A stretch of 64,000 nt of DNA from Ctenosaura bakeri (GCA_948474755.1 CAOLHI010001283.1:488663-552662); one strand, 5' to 3'. Shown: positions 48,001 to 60,952, counted from the first letter of the stretch. A program made the numbers and translations. Notes: generated by a model not told the origin, from the letters alone.

Positions 48001-48192
48001 TAAACATAGTGCTTTGATCACTGAACTTGACCCTGGAGACTAGGGTTTGATTCCCCACTTAGCCATGGAAACCCACTGGGTGACCTTAGGCGTTTCACAC
48101 ACACTCAGCCCCCAGAAAATTCCATGGTGGGCTTGCTTTAGGGTCACCATAAGTTGGAAATGACTTAAAGGCACATCACAACAACAACAGAG
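48001..48192 (+). mobile_element. tRNA-derived SINE with BovB-like tail
   Basis: GACCCTGGAGACTAGGGTTTGATTCCCC is the head and GGGTCACCATAAGTTGGAAATGACTTAAAGGCACATCACAACAACAAC is the tail. It lies between two SYNE3 exons, antisense. Confidence 0.8.
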
Positions 48193-48436
48193 GTAAAGTT
48201 TGTGTCTTTTAACCAAAAATAAAAAATAATAAAATAAAATAAAAATTCTTAAAGAACAGAGACAAAAAATCCCAAACAAAACCAAGTACAATCTTGAGCA
48301 GTTGGACCACCTGAAAAGTGCTGTTTCAGTAGATTCCTGTATTACTATCTTACTGTGATGGAACAGATCAGAGTGTCTTAAGCAGATATACCTTCATTGC
48401 ACAGTAATGCAGAATTAATGGTGGAATGGGACAAAC

Positions 48437-48586
48437 CTTTAACTTGCTGTGCCTTGCTTTCAATACTTCACTGCTGGACGGTTTCATGGCAAGAATTTTG
48501 GACAATTTGGCATTTTCTCCTTGTAACCACTGTTCAAAGTTTTTAATGAGTTGGAGGTCATTAGACTCTTCCCCTTGGGCTGTGTT
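48437..48586 (-). CDS. SYNE3: SYNE3 internal exon (last spectrin-like repeat, N-terminal end)
   Basis: This exon has 150 bases and 50 codons and is phase 0 at both ends. The acceptor is GTAACCCAG/AACACA and the donor is TTAAAG/GTTTGT on the minus strand. The product includes LIKNFEQWLQGENAKLSKIL and ends ARHSKLK, a spectrin-type helix with the usual tryptophan in the first helix. It joins in frame to ELQSRVPEGQ of the next exon across a 924-base intron. Because it is a multiple of three and phase 0, skipping it would keep the frame but would damage the last repeat. Confidence 0.92.
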
Positions 48587-48849
48587 CTGGGTTACAGAGA
48601 AAAAGAAAATGGGTTAACATTATACAAATAAGGAAGAAAACAAAATGTACTTTCCCCTCTCTACTTAAGATCAAATTTATTCTGTGCCAGAGTTCACTGT
48701 AAAAAGTGCAACGTAAGCCAACAACTTCTCTTACCATGTATGTTCCAGATTTTATTTTTGGATTTTATACTTTTGGGTGAGGAAGAGAAAAGACATTTAA
48801 AGGACCACTTTTAGATATATTCAAGTTTGCATTGCTAAAATAAAATAAA

Positions 48850-48899
48850 ATTACAATATAATATAATATAATATAATATAATATAATATAATATAATAC
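48850..48899 (+). repeat. (ATAAT)n microsatellite
   Basis: About nine ATAAT units in a row, preceded by an A-rich stretch. It is in the intron between the exons at 48437 and 52207. Confidence 0.95.
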
Positions 48900-49499
48900 T
48901 GTTACTTTTAGAGTTTCAAAGATTAATTCATTAGATCAATCACTTAAAAAGATTTTGGGGAGTAACACCCTGATTAATTAGGTAGCAGAATTTTTAAAAA
49001 TCTTCCTGTTGTCAAATATTTTGGGTAGCTCTGACAGGATCTTCAGCATACTAAAATAATCACTGAAGGCACCCCACACAGCATTACAATTGTCACCACA
49101 TTGTTGCCTCTAATGCTTGTATTTCATTCTCACTCCCTTTTTATCTTCTTAACCACCCTGTGAGGTAGAAGTTCAACTGAGCAACGGTAAAAGGTCATCT
49201 AGCTTTGAGGCTGAATAGGAAATTTGAGCACTATTAATTTACTATTAGAAATATTATAAATTGCTCTGTGTCCTAAGAGATAACAAAACATTAAGCACAA
49301 GGCATGAAAAGTTTAAAACATTTTCAAATTTACTTTCATTATTTGAATAGCACTTGTCATGTCACCATTTTCGTTTTGGTGCACAAGAACACATATGTTG
49401 TTGGTAGTAATGCAGTGCAATAAAGAAGTAAGAACAAATCAGAGGAATGAAGACTTTGGAGCAAGTTGCATAAACCAGTTTTAAAACTTTATAATGCCT

Positions 49500-49650
49500 G
49501 GGCAAACAAATTATTGGACTAGGACATAAGAGATACAGGTTGAAGTCCCTTTCTTTCCTGAGCCATGAAATTGATCTTGATTCATCCTCCCTGTTTCAGC
49601 CTGGTCTACTTCACAGAGTTATGTGGATAGAGTAGAAAGAGGAGAACTCA
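49500..49650 (+). mobile_element. Diverged tRNA-derived SINE
   Basis: AGGTTGAAGTCCCTTTCTTTCCTGAGCC and TTTCAGCCTGGTCTACTTCACAGAG correspond to the family at 4366-4545. It is strongly diverged. Confidence 0.5.
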
Positions 49651-52206
49651 CTGGAGGGAAGACCAGATTAATGCAACTAAACAATCAATCACTTCTTCAA
49701 TCATGCAATCAGTTTTGAACTATTTTTATCCCCATTCCACATTAGCCTGTGTTTGAATGAGAATACAGTGAACAAGTTTACAAAGTGATTTATCATGAGA
49801 GCCTGATATCTAGACTTTCTACCACACTCTGCTATATAGAATCTTACTATGAAATGTGGAAGCCAGTCAGCCATTTTCTCCATATCTGCATTCCATTAAC
49901 CCCTCCCTTGAATAATTAGTGGATTGAAAATACACCTCAAAATGCTCTTATAAATAAGTAAAAAGAGATGCCTTGGCTGGGAAATTCCTTATTGCAGATT
50001 TTTGGAAGGTATGGATGATATAAGTAAAGTTGGCTAAGAAGTGAAGGGAGATAAGTTGAGAAGATATACTTTCCTAGTCAAGCGATTCTTTTAATTGCAA
50101 TGCATTTTGAGATCCTCTTCTCATTTTACTTTGAAAACTGTAGAACACCCTAATAACACCACAGTTGCTTTTTGATGGCCAATCTAGACTGTGGTCATTT
50201 TATCTTCCCAGAATGTTTTGGATGTGGACTTGTCCTGAGGCAATTTCAAAGGTAATGGTGGTTACCATGAAAGATAGCAGGACCTACTAATGGCTTTCTT
50301 CCTTGCCTCCTCAGAAATGAATTTGGGACATATTAAAAAAAAAATCCTAGGACTGACTTCTGGAATCAACTTTCCCATTGTTGCTGCTAGAAATGGAAAA
50401 TCTCCTTCACTTTCTCTCACATGCAAATCTTTAAAACCTCAAGCACTTTCCATTTCCAACATGAAGATTTCTAGAAATTTACATTCTTCAGAAACAAAGT
50501 TAAACTCTTCACCATTGGAACTAGCCAAATTCATTAGGGACAGGGGTTCCTAGCATTAAGAGTACTGTGCTGTACCTGCTTGTCATCTAAGTATTAAATT
50601 TAAGAAGCCTTTCAGAAAAAGAATTGGGCAACCTTAATTTAGCACCAGCATGGCTGAATACACAGGGATTCAAAGTTAAATTTTAAGAATCCTGAGGCCT
50701 GGGAGGATGAATCTGTCAGGTTTTGTTCCTGTTGCACTAACATTGTTACTTTCAAATTCTTTCCAACACAAATATGAAGAATTTTGTAAAAGTTTGGCAA
50801 ATCTTTACAAAAATGAACTGAAACGTATTTTTCCCCATCATCCCTAACTGGCGCTAGAGGAACAAAAGTTATGGGTGGGCTTCAATGAGTGATGAATGCA
50901 TGCCAACAGCATCACAAAATCAGAATCCAACTGTGTCTTTATGATGCTTCATGAATTTGTTTCAGAATAAATGAAAACTAAATTCAGTGAGCCATATTTG
51001 GTTCCATTTCTCATTTGTTCTGAAAGGAATGAATCCTCACCCCCACTCCTTTTTAGGGGAGATGCTAGAAAGGACTTGAAGGATCATTAATGGACAGAAC
51101 TTTCTGAGTTCAAAATACTTCAGAGCTGAAACCAGATTTCACTTCCAAGGCGTTTGCTGTTTGGTTGAATTTCAGTGTTACAATCCACGCTTGCTGTGAA
51201 TATGGTCCCATGTTTCCTATTAAAAAGTTTGATAGCCAAATGAAGAGTCGTAAACCACAGAAAACATACTCAGAATTAAAAAGAGGCCCAGGCAAAAGCA
51301 GTGTGGCCTTCATGTTTTGAGAAAAAAGGAAGGGGAAAAGATCTGTTTCAAAATCAGGATTTAATTTAAGCTAGGGCTCACCAGGGTTGAAACTCTGCAT
51401 TTCAGTGTCAAGGGTCAATCCTGTATGCATAGTAATTGTAATAAAACGGAATGTGTCTATTACTGTCAGCAGATATGTTCTTACCCCTACTGAGCAGTCA
51501 TTGCTTCTCCCAATGTGACTGAGAATGAAGGGCAAAATTTTCTGATCAGTCAAAGGGGTTTCAAAATAGGATTCAGCACCAGTACCTGATTTTTTTTAAA
51601 GAATTAAGTCACTGTATATAAATAAAATAAAAATAAAAGCACACAAAAATAATTTTTTGGACTACAACTCCCAGAATCTTCCAGCCAGCATGGCCACTAC
51701 AACTCCCCAAAACCCACACTGGGAATTGTAGCAGCCACATTGCCAGGACTCTGGGATCTGCAGTTTTAAAAAAAATGTCTCCAAGCCTTGTGAGATGTCC
51801 TGCCTGGGGGAGGTCCCCTCTGATGAGGAAGGGTACAGCAGAGCCCAGATAACAGATTAAAGTCAGAGCTAGAGGTGCCTGGTATCCATGCCTTGGAACC
51901 AGAGGAGGCTAGTAGTGCTGCCCTGAAAATGCAACCCGGATCATCCCATGTACACTCTGAACAGAAGAAGTCATTTGTTTGTGGGCTCCCCAGAGTTCTC
52001 CTGTACAGTACTATATTTTATGTATATACAAATACAGTTATTCCAAAATCTGAAAACAAAACAAAACCTGGTCCCAAGCATTCTGGAGAAGGGATAGTCA
52101 GCTTGTATTTTCTGTGCCCATAGACTCTTCAGATCTCTGTTTCCTCACCAGCCCCCAGCTAAAACTGTAAGTTACTGCGAAGGCATAACTCAAATGCTTT
52201 TCTCAC
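49651..52206. other. SYNE3 intron, unassigned
   Basis: A CTCCCAGAATC-type palindromic unit is at about 51648-51770. No exon or further transposon was recognised. Confidence 0.4.
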
Positions 52207-52330
52207 CCAGAACTGGTCTGAATCATCTGTAGAGTGAATGACAAACCCTTGCACTGGCATTTTGTCAGAAAATGTTATCTTCTTGCCTGTGTCGACTGTT
52301 GTCCTGTTCAGATGGATTTTCTGCAGGAGT
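52207..52330 (-). CDS. SYNE3: SYNE3 internal exon (linker between the last two spectrin-like repeats)
   Basis: This exon has 124 bases. The acceptor is AATCTTAG/ACTCCT and the donor is TTCTGG/GTGAGA on the minus strand. The first base completes a lysine codon begun in the preceding exon; 41 codons follow and the exon ends in phase 0. The product includes LLQKIHLNRT and a TGKKITFSDKMP stretch. These resemble the mammalian nesprin-3 segment with GKKM-F and an N/P-containing loop before the last repeat. The preceding exon (164 bases) and this one (124 bases) are not multiples of three singly but sum to 288, so only skipping both together would keep the frame. Confidence 0.92.
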
Positions 52331-52529
52331 CTAAGATTAGAGAGAAAGATAAAAATTGTGTTTTTTTTAAAAAAAGTTAGTGCATACAACATTTGTAAAT
52401 ATAATGGCTCTATTATTTTGTCCTTTGGTAAGAAACCAAACAGATAGAAGCAAAACAAAACAGAACAAAAAACTAAGTAAGACCATGGGACGAGTTAAGA
52501 AATGCCACCAATAAAAGGATTGGTAGATT

Positions 52530-52760
52530 GGATTGGACCAAAGGCCTACCTAATCCAGCATCCTCTTTCCTACAGCGGTGAACTTAATGTCTACCAGAAG
52601 TCCACAAGCAGGACATGAGGGCTAGAGTCTTCTCCTGCTATTGTTCCCAGTGGTGTTCACACTGTCTCAGAATCTGAAGGGAGTATAAAGCAATCATGAC
52701 TAGTATTCATGGAAAATGCCATCCTTCATGAATGTACTAATCACCTTTTTGGTGGCAAAA
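52530..52760 (-). mobile_element. CR1/L3-type 3' end or derived SINE, inverted
   Basis: GGACCAAAGGCCTACCTAATCCAGCATCC is the reverse complement of the 3' terminus found at about 24376-24412. The body also aligns, including the CAATCATGACTAGTATTCAT region. It lies 200 bases upstream of the SYNE3 exon at 52207-52330. Confidence 0.55.
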
Positions 52761-53096
52761 CTGGGAGAGTGATCCACCAATCAGGCTGTAACCAATTTCT
52801 ATTCCTGAACTGGAAAGAAGCTGTGACTCTTTAAGGCAGATGTGGGCAACTGTGGGAAGTTAGGGGGCCACTTAGCCTCACAGGAGACTGTACCTCAGCC
52901 ATAAATGCTCCCAAATTCCCTGTAGGGGTACGTAGTATTTATTTATTTATTTATTTACCTATGGTTTTGTCCTCCCAGGCCATTTTGGGCTCAGGTGTGT
53001 TAGACTGGATAGTCCCTAGTATGTCTTTAACATAGCTTTTTAAAATTTTCTTAGGAAACATGCCCTAAAATTCATTGCTAGTTCCAACTCCTGAGA

Positions 53097-53286
53097 GCCA
53101 GGTGTAGGGTTTGAGCATTGGACTATGACCCTGGAGAACAGGGTTCAATTCCCTGCTTGGCCGTGAAAACCACTGAGTGACCTTGGATGCATGACACACA
53201 CTCAAGCCCAGAAAACCGCATGACAGGTTCACCTTAGGGTCGCCATAAATTGGAAATGACTTGAAGGCACACAACAACAACAACAA
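53097..53286 (+). mobile_element. tRNA-derived SINE with BovB-like tail
   Basis: TTGGACTATGACCCTGGAGAACAGGGTTCAATTCCC is the head. The tail GGGTCGCCATAAATTGGAAATGACTTGAAGGCACACAACAACAAC is intact. Antisense to SYNE3. Confidence 0.85.
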
Positions 53287-55419
53287 TTTCCAGTTCCAGT
53301 AGACCCATTGGATCAATAATTGAATGAAAAGCTAAAAGCTTACGTAAATTCCATTCATTCAACAGCTCTACTCTAGTTGGGAACAGAACTGATTTAAAAA
53401 CTTATATGAAGATCAACAATCTCACTGTATGCTATATATTAATCTGCAGCCATTACCAAACTGGTGAAAAGAAATCCTGATGATAAAAATAATAACTTCA
53501 TATTGAAAGTCTTTGAATTCCAAACTCAGTACTCTAGAGGCTGGTATGAGTTTCATCCTTTTCAAGTCCTTTTTAATTCAGATGGTACCCAGGCATCAGG
53601 CACCTTACAAACTCATTTAGGATCCTGGTGCCACTTTGGAGTTTCACACACAGGGAGAGAGAAGAGGCAGATTCTATTGCTTCCCCAGGATTACCAACTG
53701 ACATGGGGCCTTTGCCTCACTGCACGGTTGGGCTTACGCAATGAGACTTCTTTGACTTTTCCAAGCCACCGAAGTACCATATTCCAAGTCATACTCTATA
53801 ACACTAGTTCACCATCACCATGGGACAAAGAGGGCTATAAAAGATACTGTGACAAGTTCCTGCCAGCAGATTTTCCCTGAATGTGATCTTGCCATTTAAG
53901 GACCTTTTTTTAATGGATTGTTAACTTTCAGGGGGAATTGTTCTAACAGAGAGCTTGTAGCTGTGATTAGGAAATGGCTGCAACTCACGGCTGGTTTCTC
54001 CACTGATGAGGAAACCTGACAAGTTTGGGAAGCAGGGATAATTCCCCCACCTCATCATTTCACCTGTGAAAGATCTAGTTAGTTCAGAAGGAGGAAAGTC
54101 TGGGCAAAAGAGAAACTGCCAGGAAAGTTACAAACAGAGGAAAAAGGGTGACAGTTCTAATTCTTAGAACCCTCCAGAGATGGGATATTACTCACCCCTT
54201 TCTGGCACAGAGGCAACTCCAGCAAGAAAGGCTAGGAAATAATTGTTAGCACTATATGGAGACATCTTGGAGGTGGAAAAAAACAAAAAAATAAAACAGG
54301 ATTGGCTCTGGGAAGACCATTGTCTGGTCTGTGAAAATGAAAATCTATCTCCACTTAGGGAAAAATGAAGAAAAAGAATTTCTTTCAGGCCTCTGGATTT
54401 CTTAGTGCTGTCTATAAACTTTTTTTCCATATTAGGAATACAAATACTAATTTTATAGCTTACGTGGAGCAATTATTTTAAAAAGAGAACCCACATTTGC
54501 TGCTCTTTACACTCAGGCTGTATCACTAAGTGAGAATGGATAGCGTGGGTTGTCAAGCCATAAACTGGAAAAACTGCATGTGCCTTTCAAGATCTTGAGG
54601 GAATAGGAGGCAGCAGAGCATGGGAACTTACTTTTTTAGAGAAATAATTTATTTCTCTTACTCACTGCCCTTTTCCAAAAGCAATTTACTGTCATTATTC
54701 AACACAATATTTAAAAAATAACCTCTTTCATTTCTTGCTATCTACTTTATTTGATACTACAGTCAGCCTTCCACTTCTGCGGGTTCAGTATTTGTGGATT
54801 TGATTATTTTCCAGTATTTTATTATTTTATTTAAGAATTTCTAACTGTATTTGCCTGTGCCATGGAAAAAATATGTTCTCTCAAGGAATCTCTGGATCCT
54901 CCATTAGAAATGGAGCATAGAATTGTGCTGGAGGGCCTAGAGATTCTTAGAGAAGTGTTCTCAGGTTAAAAAAAACAGCATTGTGGTTTTTTTTTTTACT
55001 TGTGACTTTTTCACTTTCACAGCAGTCTTATGCCCCTAACCCCTATGAAAGTGGAGTAGTTACTTTTCATTACTGTTGCTCTCTGTGTGTGCACATGTGT
55101 GTGCATGTGTGCATGCATGTATGTGCAGAAAACTCTCCCAATTGATAAGAGGATGGCATGCAACTTGAAAAAATCCTATCAGAATTGCCCTGAAAAATGT
55201 CCTGAAAAAACAGCTTTTGAAATTGAATCGGAACCAATCAATAATTACATCAATAAAGCAGTTTTGTTGCGACTCACGGAGTTAACTTTTGAAAGTGACT
55301 CTGTTGGGACCTTATTACTAAAAAGTATTCATCCTTCTTACTTATAACTCATTGTATTACTTATTACTATAGTATTTGTTACATTGTGTGTTATTTGTAA
55401 CCTGTTCTCCTCCTCCTCC
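53287..55419. other. SYNE3 intron, unassigned
   Basis: A 138-codon plus-strand frame at 53464-53880 runs antisense to SYNE3, with no motif. It is treated as chance. Confidence 0.4.
55084..55127 (+). repeat. Imperfect (TG)n tract
   Basis: Alternating TGTGTG and GCATGC steps over about 44 bases. A similar short GTGTGTATGTGTGCACGC tract lies near 56733-56765. Confidence 0.85.
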
Positions 55420-55860
55420 TCTTTATATCTTGCCTTTTTTTCATAGTTCAGATCACAAGGGGCTTACAATAGTTACAACCAGCACACCTTAAAAATCAAC
55501 AACATACAAAAGTTAAAAATGTAAAAGGTAATTAAAGAATTAAAACCTGTTAGAAATAAAAATCATTAAAAAATATAGAAAACTCAGCTCATTCTGTGAG
55601 GCCCATTCCCCTTGAGTAATCAATCTTCAAAGGCATGGCAAAATGAATCAAATGCCTACAGGAAGATACCAAGGTGGGTGCCAGTCTAACCTCTCTGGGA
55701 AGTAAGTTCTAGATCCTGGGCCACCTGAGTAGCCACCAAGAACAGCCTCTCCCATATTCACAAGAGGTGGCACCTGTGAGGTTGGTGGGACAAAGAGAAG
55801 GACCTCCTGAGGAAATCTCAAAACACAGGTAAGTCTGTATGGGAGAATAACTCATTTTAT
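55420..55860 (-). mobile_element. Diverged L2-like LINE 3' region
   Basis: The blocks AAGTTCTAGATCCTGGGCCACC, AAGAACAGCCTCTCCC and GGTGGGACAAAGAGAAGGACCTCC follow the same order as the 3' coding region of the intact-frame L2 read on the plus strand. No frame survives. The edges are approximate. Confidence 0.6.
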
Positions 55861-56242
55861 TACTTGTTACTACATTGTTGGTTATTTGTGCCTCATTACT
55901 TCCACACAGTACAGGCTAGTGGCTCCAATGCCAGTGTGGAATGCAATGAATCTACTCCAGGTTTTGAAATCTGAACTTTAAGTGAGCTATCCAAGGTGCT
56001 GAATGCAATTACCAGTATAGGTTCATATCTTGGATAGCTACTCTAAAGTTCCTGCTAAAACATGGAGTAGAATCACTGACCAAGTGACATAGGTGCCACC
56101 AGCTGTTGTGGCTTTAAAGCCCTGGGGGACAGAAATACATTTGGCTATTCTTGACATGTTTTTCCTCTGTTTCTTCATCTACCTTCTGCTGCAGGGCAAA
56201 AATGGAACATGATGTGACATGAAACAGTGTAAACTCACTTAC

Positions 56243-56406
56243 TTTGCCATCAAATCTTCAAGAGACTCAAAAGATTCTATTAACTTCTTCACTTCTTCCT
56301 TGACATTTGCAGTCCCTTCTGAAGAAGAGTTTGCTGCAACCAATTCTCCTTTGGCCTCAATGAATTGTAACTGGTTCTCTCTGTCTGGAAACTCCATTTG
56401 AAGTCT
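56243..56406 (-). CDS. SYNE3: SYNE3 internal exon (penultimate spectrin-like repeat, C-terminal helices)
   Basis: This exon has 164 bases: 54 codons plus two bases of the next codon. The acceptor is GGTTTTCAG/AGACTT and the donor is GCAAA/GTAAGT on the minus strand. The product begins RLQMEFPDRENQLQFIEAKG and ends in an acidic helix LIESFESLEDLMA. The FPDREN-L motif and the following EAKG are the strongest sequence link to mammalian nesprin-3. The part of the open frame upstream of the acceptor is intronic. Confidence 0.95.
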
Positions 56407-57589
56407 CTGAAAACCAGAGGACAGACACACATAATACAGTTTTAACTTCTGCAGTTGTTGTGAACAGATTTAATCTTTTGCTTAAAACCAGTCATGTTGG
56501 GGGAATTCAGTGTCTGGGAGACTTCTAGGAGCATCATTTTCCACTGCACCATAAATCTGGCCCTGCCAAGGGTTAGGAATCCAGTGGTTGCAGAAAAGTG
56601 CAGGGCTGCATGGGGTCTGTAGAGAGTGTGCTGCCATCCCTGAATCTACAATAAGAGCTGAGTGACTAGTAACCTTGTAACCTTAAAACCTCCATAAAAT
56701 CAATGGGAAGTGCTGTTTCAGGGCCATTTCCTTTGTGTGTATGTGTGCACGCACGCACACGCATACATATGCACGTATTTTCAGACTATTTAGCTGTGAT
56801 CCAAGGAGAATTTGCTGGGCTTAATACCACTGAAATCTATTCGTGTTACAATAGGTGCCACATTCTCATTTTCTTGACTGCAGTGGAGCTTAAATGTACT
56901 TAACTATATCTGAAATGAGTCTTTGTTCTTTAGCAGGTGGAAAAATACAAAACTGTGTGGATACAACAAAATATATTTATGCTACCCCATGCACAGGTGG
57001 TGTTTTATAAATGGGAACCTTCAAATGGTATATTTAAAAATAAAATGAGACATCATATTGAGTCAGGCTAGGGATCCGTATAATTTAAAGGTGGGTAACT
57101 TTATGGCCACATGAGGCCCTCAGCCTATCAGGGAGAGCATAAAAAGGGGGTATGAGTGAGATGTTTAAAACTGACAGAAATGGAGGTACCTGGGGAAAAG
57201 ATTGAAATAAAAGGGGTCATCTGAAAGAAAGTAGAGGAAAGCAATAGTTTCCCCCACTTCTGATATGTGTCCTGTGAAATATTACACTCAATGGAGTATG
57301 GCCCACAACAGAAAAAGTGTTCCTCACCCTTGATCTAATACCCTATTCTGTTTCCCATAGAATCCTCCTCAGATGTTTCCAGGATGCTCAGAAGAGAGGT
57401 ATGAGGGCAAGTTGCCTCCTTTACTAATATGTACCTCTGCTATGTACATATTACACTTGCCTATTAAAATGAATTGGTTATCACTTTATTTTAAGAATTC
57501 TTATGCCCCTTGGGAATAAGAAAAACTCAAAACATGTTCTGAAGAATACACCATGTATATACTTTCTTAGAGGACCTTTTCATTTCAGT

Positions 57590-58310
57590 GGTTGTTGGCC
57601 CTTTCCTACTTTAAAATGTATTTATATTTCTTTATATCCTGTCCTTCATTAAAAACAAACAAACAAGCCTTAAGTTTCTGTTACAGTGTTAAAACAATGA
57701 AATGTACTAAACAAGTGAAACAATAAAACAAGCAAAGGACATAAAATACTCAAACAAATTTCAACATGTCTAATTAAAACTAATAAAACTCAACAAACAG
57801 AAGTAAGTACACATCAAGGATGCATTCATATTTATTAACTACTTATATACACTGAGCTAAACAGGTAGATTTTAATCTGATGACTGAATGGCAATAAAGT
57901 TGAGTCTTGTGGGAAGACGAATATTCCAGAGTTGCGGTGTCTTCACAGAGAAGATCTTATTTCATTATACTGCCCAATGTACTTCCCTACTGTTGGCATG
58001 CTGAGATGGGTCTCTTCCCCAGATCCAAGACAGGCTGATACAAGGAGAGGCTCTCCCTCAGTTGCCTGGAGCCAAAGTCATTTAGGGTTTTGTAGGTGGA
58101 CATCACTGTCTTAAATTTGCCCTGGAAATAATCAAGGAACCAACGGACCTCTTTCAGGATTAGTGCTACATGATCCCCAATAGCTAATCCTTTTGGTATC
58201 CCAACAGCCACATTTTGCACAAATTGGAATTTTTGTATAGTCTTCAAGGGCAGCCCCATGTGAAGCACATTGAAATTATCCAAATACAGTGATCAAAACA
58301 TTCGGCAAGT
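57590..58310 (-). mobile_element. Diverged L2-like LINE 3' region next to a SYNE3 exon
   Basis: The segment contains CATTTAGGGTTTTGTAGGTGGACA, CACATTTTGCACAAATTGGAATTTTTG and AAGGGCAGCCCCATGTGAAG, recognisable counterparts of the L2 3' coding region. It lies within about 100 bases of the donor at 58408. It is strongly decayed. Confidence 0.65.
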
Positions 58311-58408
58311 TGCTTGGCTCTGTAAAGCTTAAATCTGAGCTGTACTTTCAAGCATCTATTCACAATATAACTTGTCAATGACATCCCAAGGGAAGAAATT
58401 TTCCTCAC

Positions 58409-58570
58409 CTCCAAGTCCAAAGCTTGGTTGTTGGTTTTCCACCCTTCACTGGCACCCCAACAGGATTCCAGCTTTTGTTTGGTTACTGTGAGCCATTGCT
58501 GGAGATCTGTCGATTTGTCATTGAAGGTCCAGTGGTCTTGTACATGCTGCTTACTTTGGGCTGTGATGTT
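58409..58570 (-). CDS. SYNE3: SYNE3 internal exon (penultimate spectrin-like repeat, N-terminal helices)
   Basis: This exon has 162 bases and 54 codons and is phase 0 at both ends. The acceptor is CTTTTCAG/AACATC and the donor is TTGGAG/GTGAGG on the minus strand. The product contains STDLQQWLTVTKQKLESCWG, with the W-L pattern of a spectrin first helix, and ends NNQALDLE. It joins in frame to RLQMEFPDRE of the next exon across a 2,002-base intron. A degraded L2 copy ends roughly 100 bases from its donor. Confidence 0.93.
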
Positions 58571-59039
58571 CTGAAAAGAGGACCAGTAAAAGATGTGTAT
58601 CACTTACAATATTAAACAGTAAGATTCCTAAGCAAGTAAGTAGGTAAGTAAGTAAATAAATAAATACCACAAGCAAATTGCAGTTTTATTATTAGAGATA
58701 AACAGCAAACTTTATGGCCGGAAAGTCATGACCACTTTCTCATTTTAGAGAACAGCTTGAACATGCACATTTTGTCCAAAGTACCACTGGTCACCTGCCT
58801 GCTACAGAACTACTGTGTGTTGTCCACCCTTCTTTGCTCAAATGTTCCTGTTTCTCTCTTCCCATCACATTCCTTTTTTCCTTTAGTGTCATGTCTTTCC
58901 AGATCGTACCCTCACAGATTAGAGTATCTTTACTGATCTGTAAGGCCCTGACTGAAAATGCTTTAAATAAATTAGGGGTGTAATTGTTCAGTGCTTTTCT
59001 TCTTATGGAGGCAACCAATTAATTTTAGCAATTTTCTGC

Positions 59040-59320
59040 TTGCTGTGAGAAAATCTTCAAAAAGTATAGTGTTTCAAAGACTTATTCTGAAACTTACTCT
59101 GCACAAAAATTGAGCATGATTGCTTTGTCTAGAAAACAGCCTTTTCTGTGCAGAAATAGGTTGCATATTCTGTGCAGAACAGAATACATAGAAAATATTG
59201 TTTTTCTGTACCAAAAATATTACTCTGCAGAGATATTATTTTCTCTACAGAAAAATACCGTTTTCTGTGCAAAACAGCAACATGCAAATTTTCCACAGAA
59301 TGTGTTTCAAACTTCGAAGA
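59040..59320. repeat. Repeat with internal TTCTGTGCAGAA-like motif array, copy 2
   Basis: ACTCTGCACAAAAATTGAG, TTTTCTGTGCAGAAATAGG, ATTCTGTGCAGAACAG, ACTCTGCAGAG and TTTTCTGTGCAAAACAG recur within 59095-59275. TTTTCTGCTTGCTGTGAGAAAATC precedes them. Confidence 0.6.
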
Positions 59321-59577
59321 ATCTTGTCAATCCAAGATTCATCTCACCAGGGTTTCTCAACACTCAAGAAACACATTTCCTGACCATTTTTTTTTTACTT
59401 CTCTTTTTTACCCTGAAAAAATAATGCTTCAAATAATAAATACATGGTTTAAATAAAGAAATAATCATCATGCTTGGCAGGACAAGACCAAGAAATTTTG
59501 CTTCCTGAGGCAAAGGACAAGATGGCACCCTTCCCCCCACCGCCATATCACGTACAGCAGCTGGCCAGATTGGCATT

Positions 59578-59858
59578 GAATCATAGAACCATAGAAATGT
59601 AGAGTTGGAGGAGACCACAGGGGCCATCCAGTCCAACCCCCTGCCATGCAGGAATACCCTCAAAGCACTCCCACAGATGGCCATCCAGCCTCTGCTTAAA
59701 AACCTCCACAGAAGGAGACTCCACTACACTCCGAGGCAGCAGATTCCACTGCTGGACAGCTCTGACCGTCAGAAAGTTCTTCCTGAGGTTCAGGTGGAAT
59801 CTCCTTTCCTGCAGCTTGAATCCATTGCTCCTTGTCCTGGTCTCTGGAGCAGCATATG
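59578..59858 (-). mobile_element. CR1 LINE 3' end
   Basis: It starts GAATCATAGAACCATAGAAATGTAGAGTTGGAGGAGACC and contains CAACCCCCTGCCATGCAGG and CCGAGGCAGCAGATTCCACTG. This is the CR1 3' end, reversed. It is in the intron upstream of the exon at 58409-58570. Confidence 0.85.
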
Positions 59859-60307
59859 AATCTTTCTTCTACATTGGCAACAGAACATCTTCAAAAACAT
59901 TTGAAGGCAGCCAACTAGCTTAAAGGGCATACTTCTGGCTATGTAGCACACACAAGTCCATCTTACAACACTTGCCACTACTCCCTGCCTCAGGCACCTG
60001 GGTCATTTTAACTCATGATATGACTGCTTTAGATAATTGACACACTGGGTTACATGGGATATGAGTACCCAAATCCAATATGAACACACATAGATAAGGG
60101 TCCTATTCAGGGGCTTTTTAAAATGATACCTGGGGGGTAGGAATAGGGCAGTATATAGTGATCTTCTTCTGAATATTCCTGCCTGTGTAGTGCAACAGTT
60201 GAATGAGCTTAGAATCATTACAGCTCTTCCTGCTCAGTCAGAAGTCAAGATGAAATTGGCAAATGGGGGAATATTTGGGATAAGGTCAGCATGCAACATG
60301 AAAACCA

Positions 60308-60498
60308 TCATGGTGTAGTGGTTTGAGCATTAGACTGCGACCCTGGAGACTAAGATTTGATTCTCTGCTCAGTCAAGGAAACCTACTGGGTGACCTTGGT
60401 TGCATCACACACTCTTAGCCCCAGAAAACTCTGTGATAGGTTTGCCTTAGGGTTGCCATAAGTCAGAAATGACTTGAAGGCACACAACAACAACAGCA
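60308..60498 (+). mobile_element. tRNA-derived SINE with BovB-like tail
   Basis: TGGTGTAGTGGTTTGAGCATTAGACTGCGACCCTGGAGAC is the head. The tail is GGGTTGCCATAAGTCAGAAATGACTTGAAGGCACACAACAACAAC. Antisense to SYNE3. Confidence 0.85.
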
Positions 60499-60952
60499 TG
60501 TAGGACCACAATCCCCCTTCATGATATAATTTAACAACACCTGAATATGGGTGTCATTTTCATAACTTGAACGTGGCAAAGTTACCTTTTTGACTACAAC
60601 TGCCAAAATTTCTCAGCTACAAGGACTCTGGGTAGTCCCAAAGCAATTTTTCCAAGCACTGCTTACAACATTCTTATAAACAAGCATTAAAAATACCCTC
60701 AATATTTGGGGGCATATGGGTAAAGTATTTATAGATCTCCTAGTTATTTTCTCATTCTTCATGCTCCTAAACGCACCAGACATAACCTTAACCTTTGCAA
60801 AGACTAAGCCTGGAAACCTATAAACACTTTCCTGAGAGTAAGTCCTGTTAAATGTAGCAAGGCTTATGTTGCAACAGATATACAAAGAACCACCCTGCAG
60901 TTCTTGGTTCATTTAATATCATGATTTCCTGGGACTACTTTCTACCTAAGTG

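Noticed and set aside
53464..53880. 138-codon plus-strand open frame antisense to SYNE3
   Set aside because: No domain and no splice or promoter support. A chance frame of this size is expected in 64 kb.
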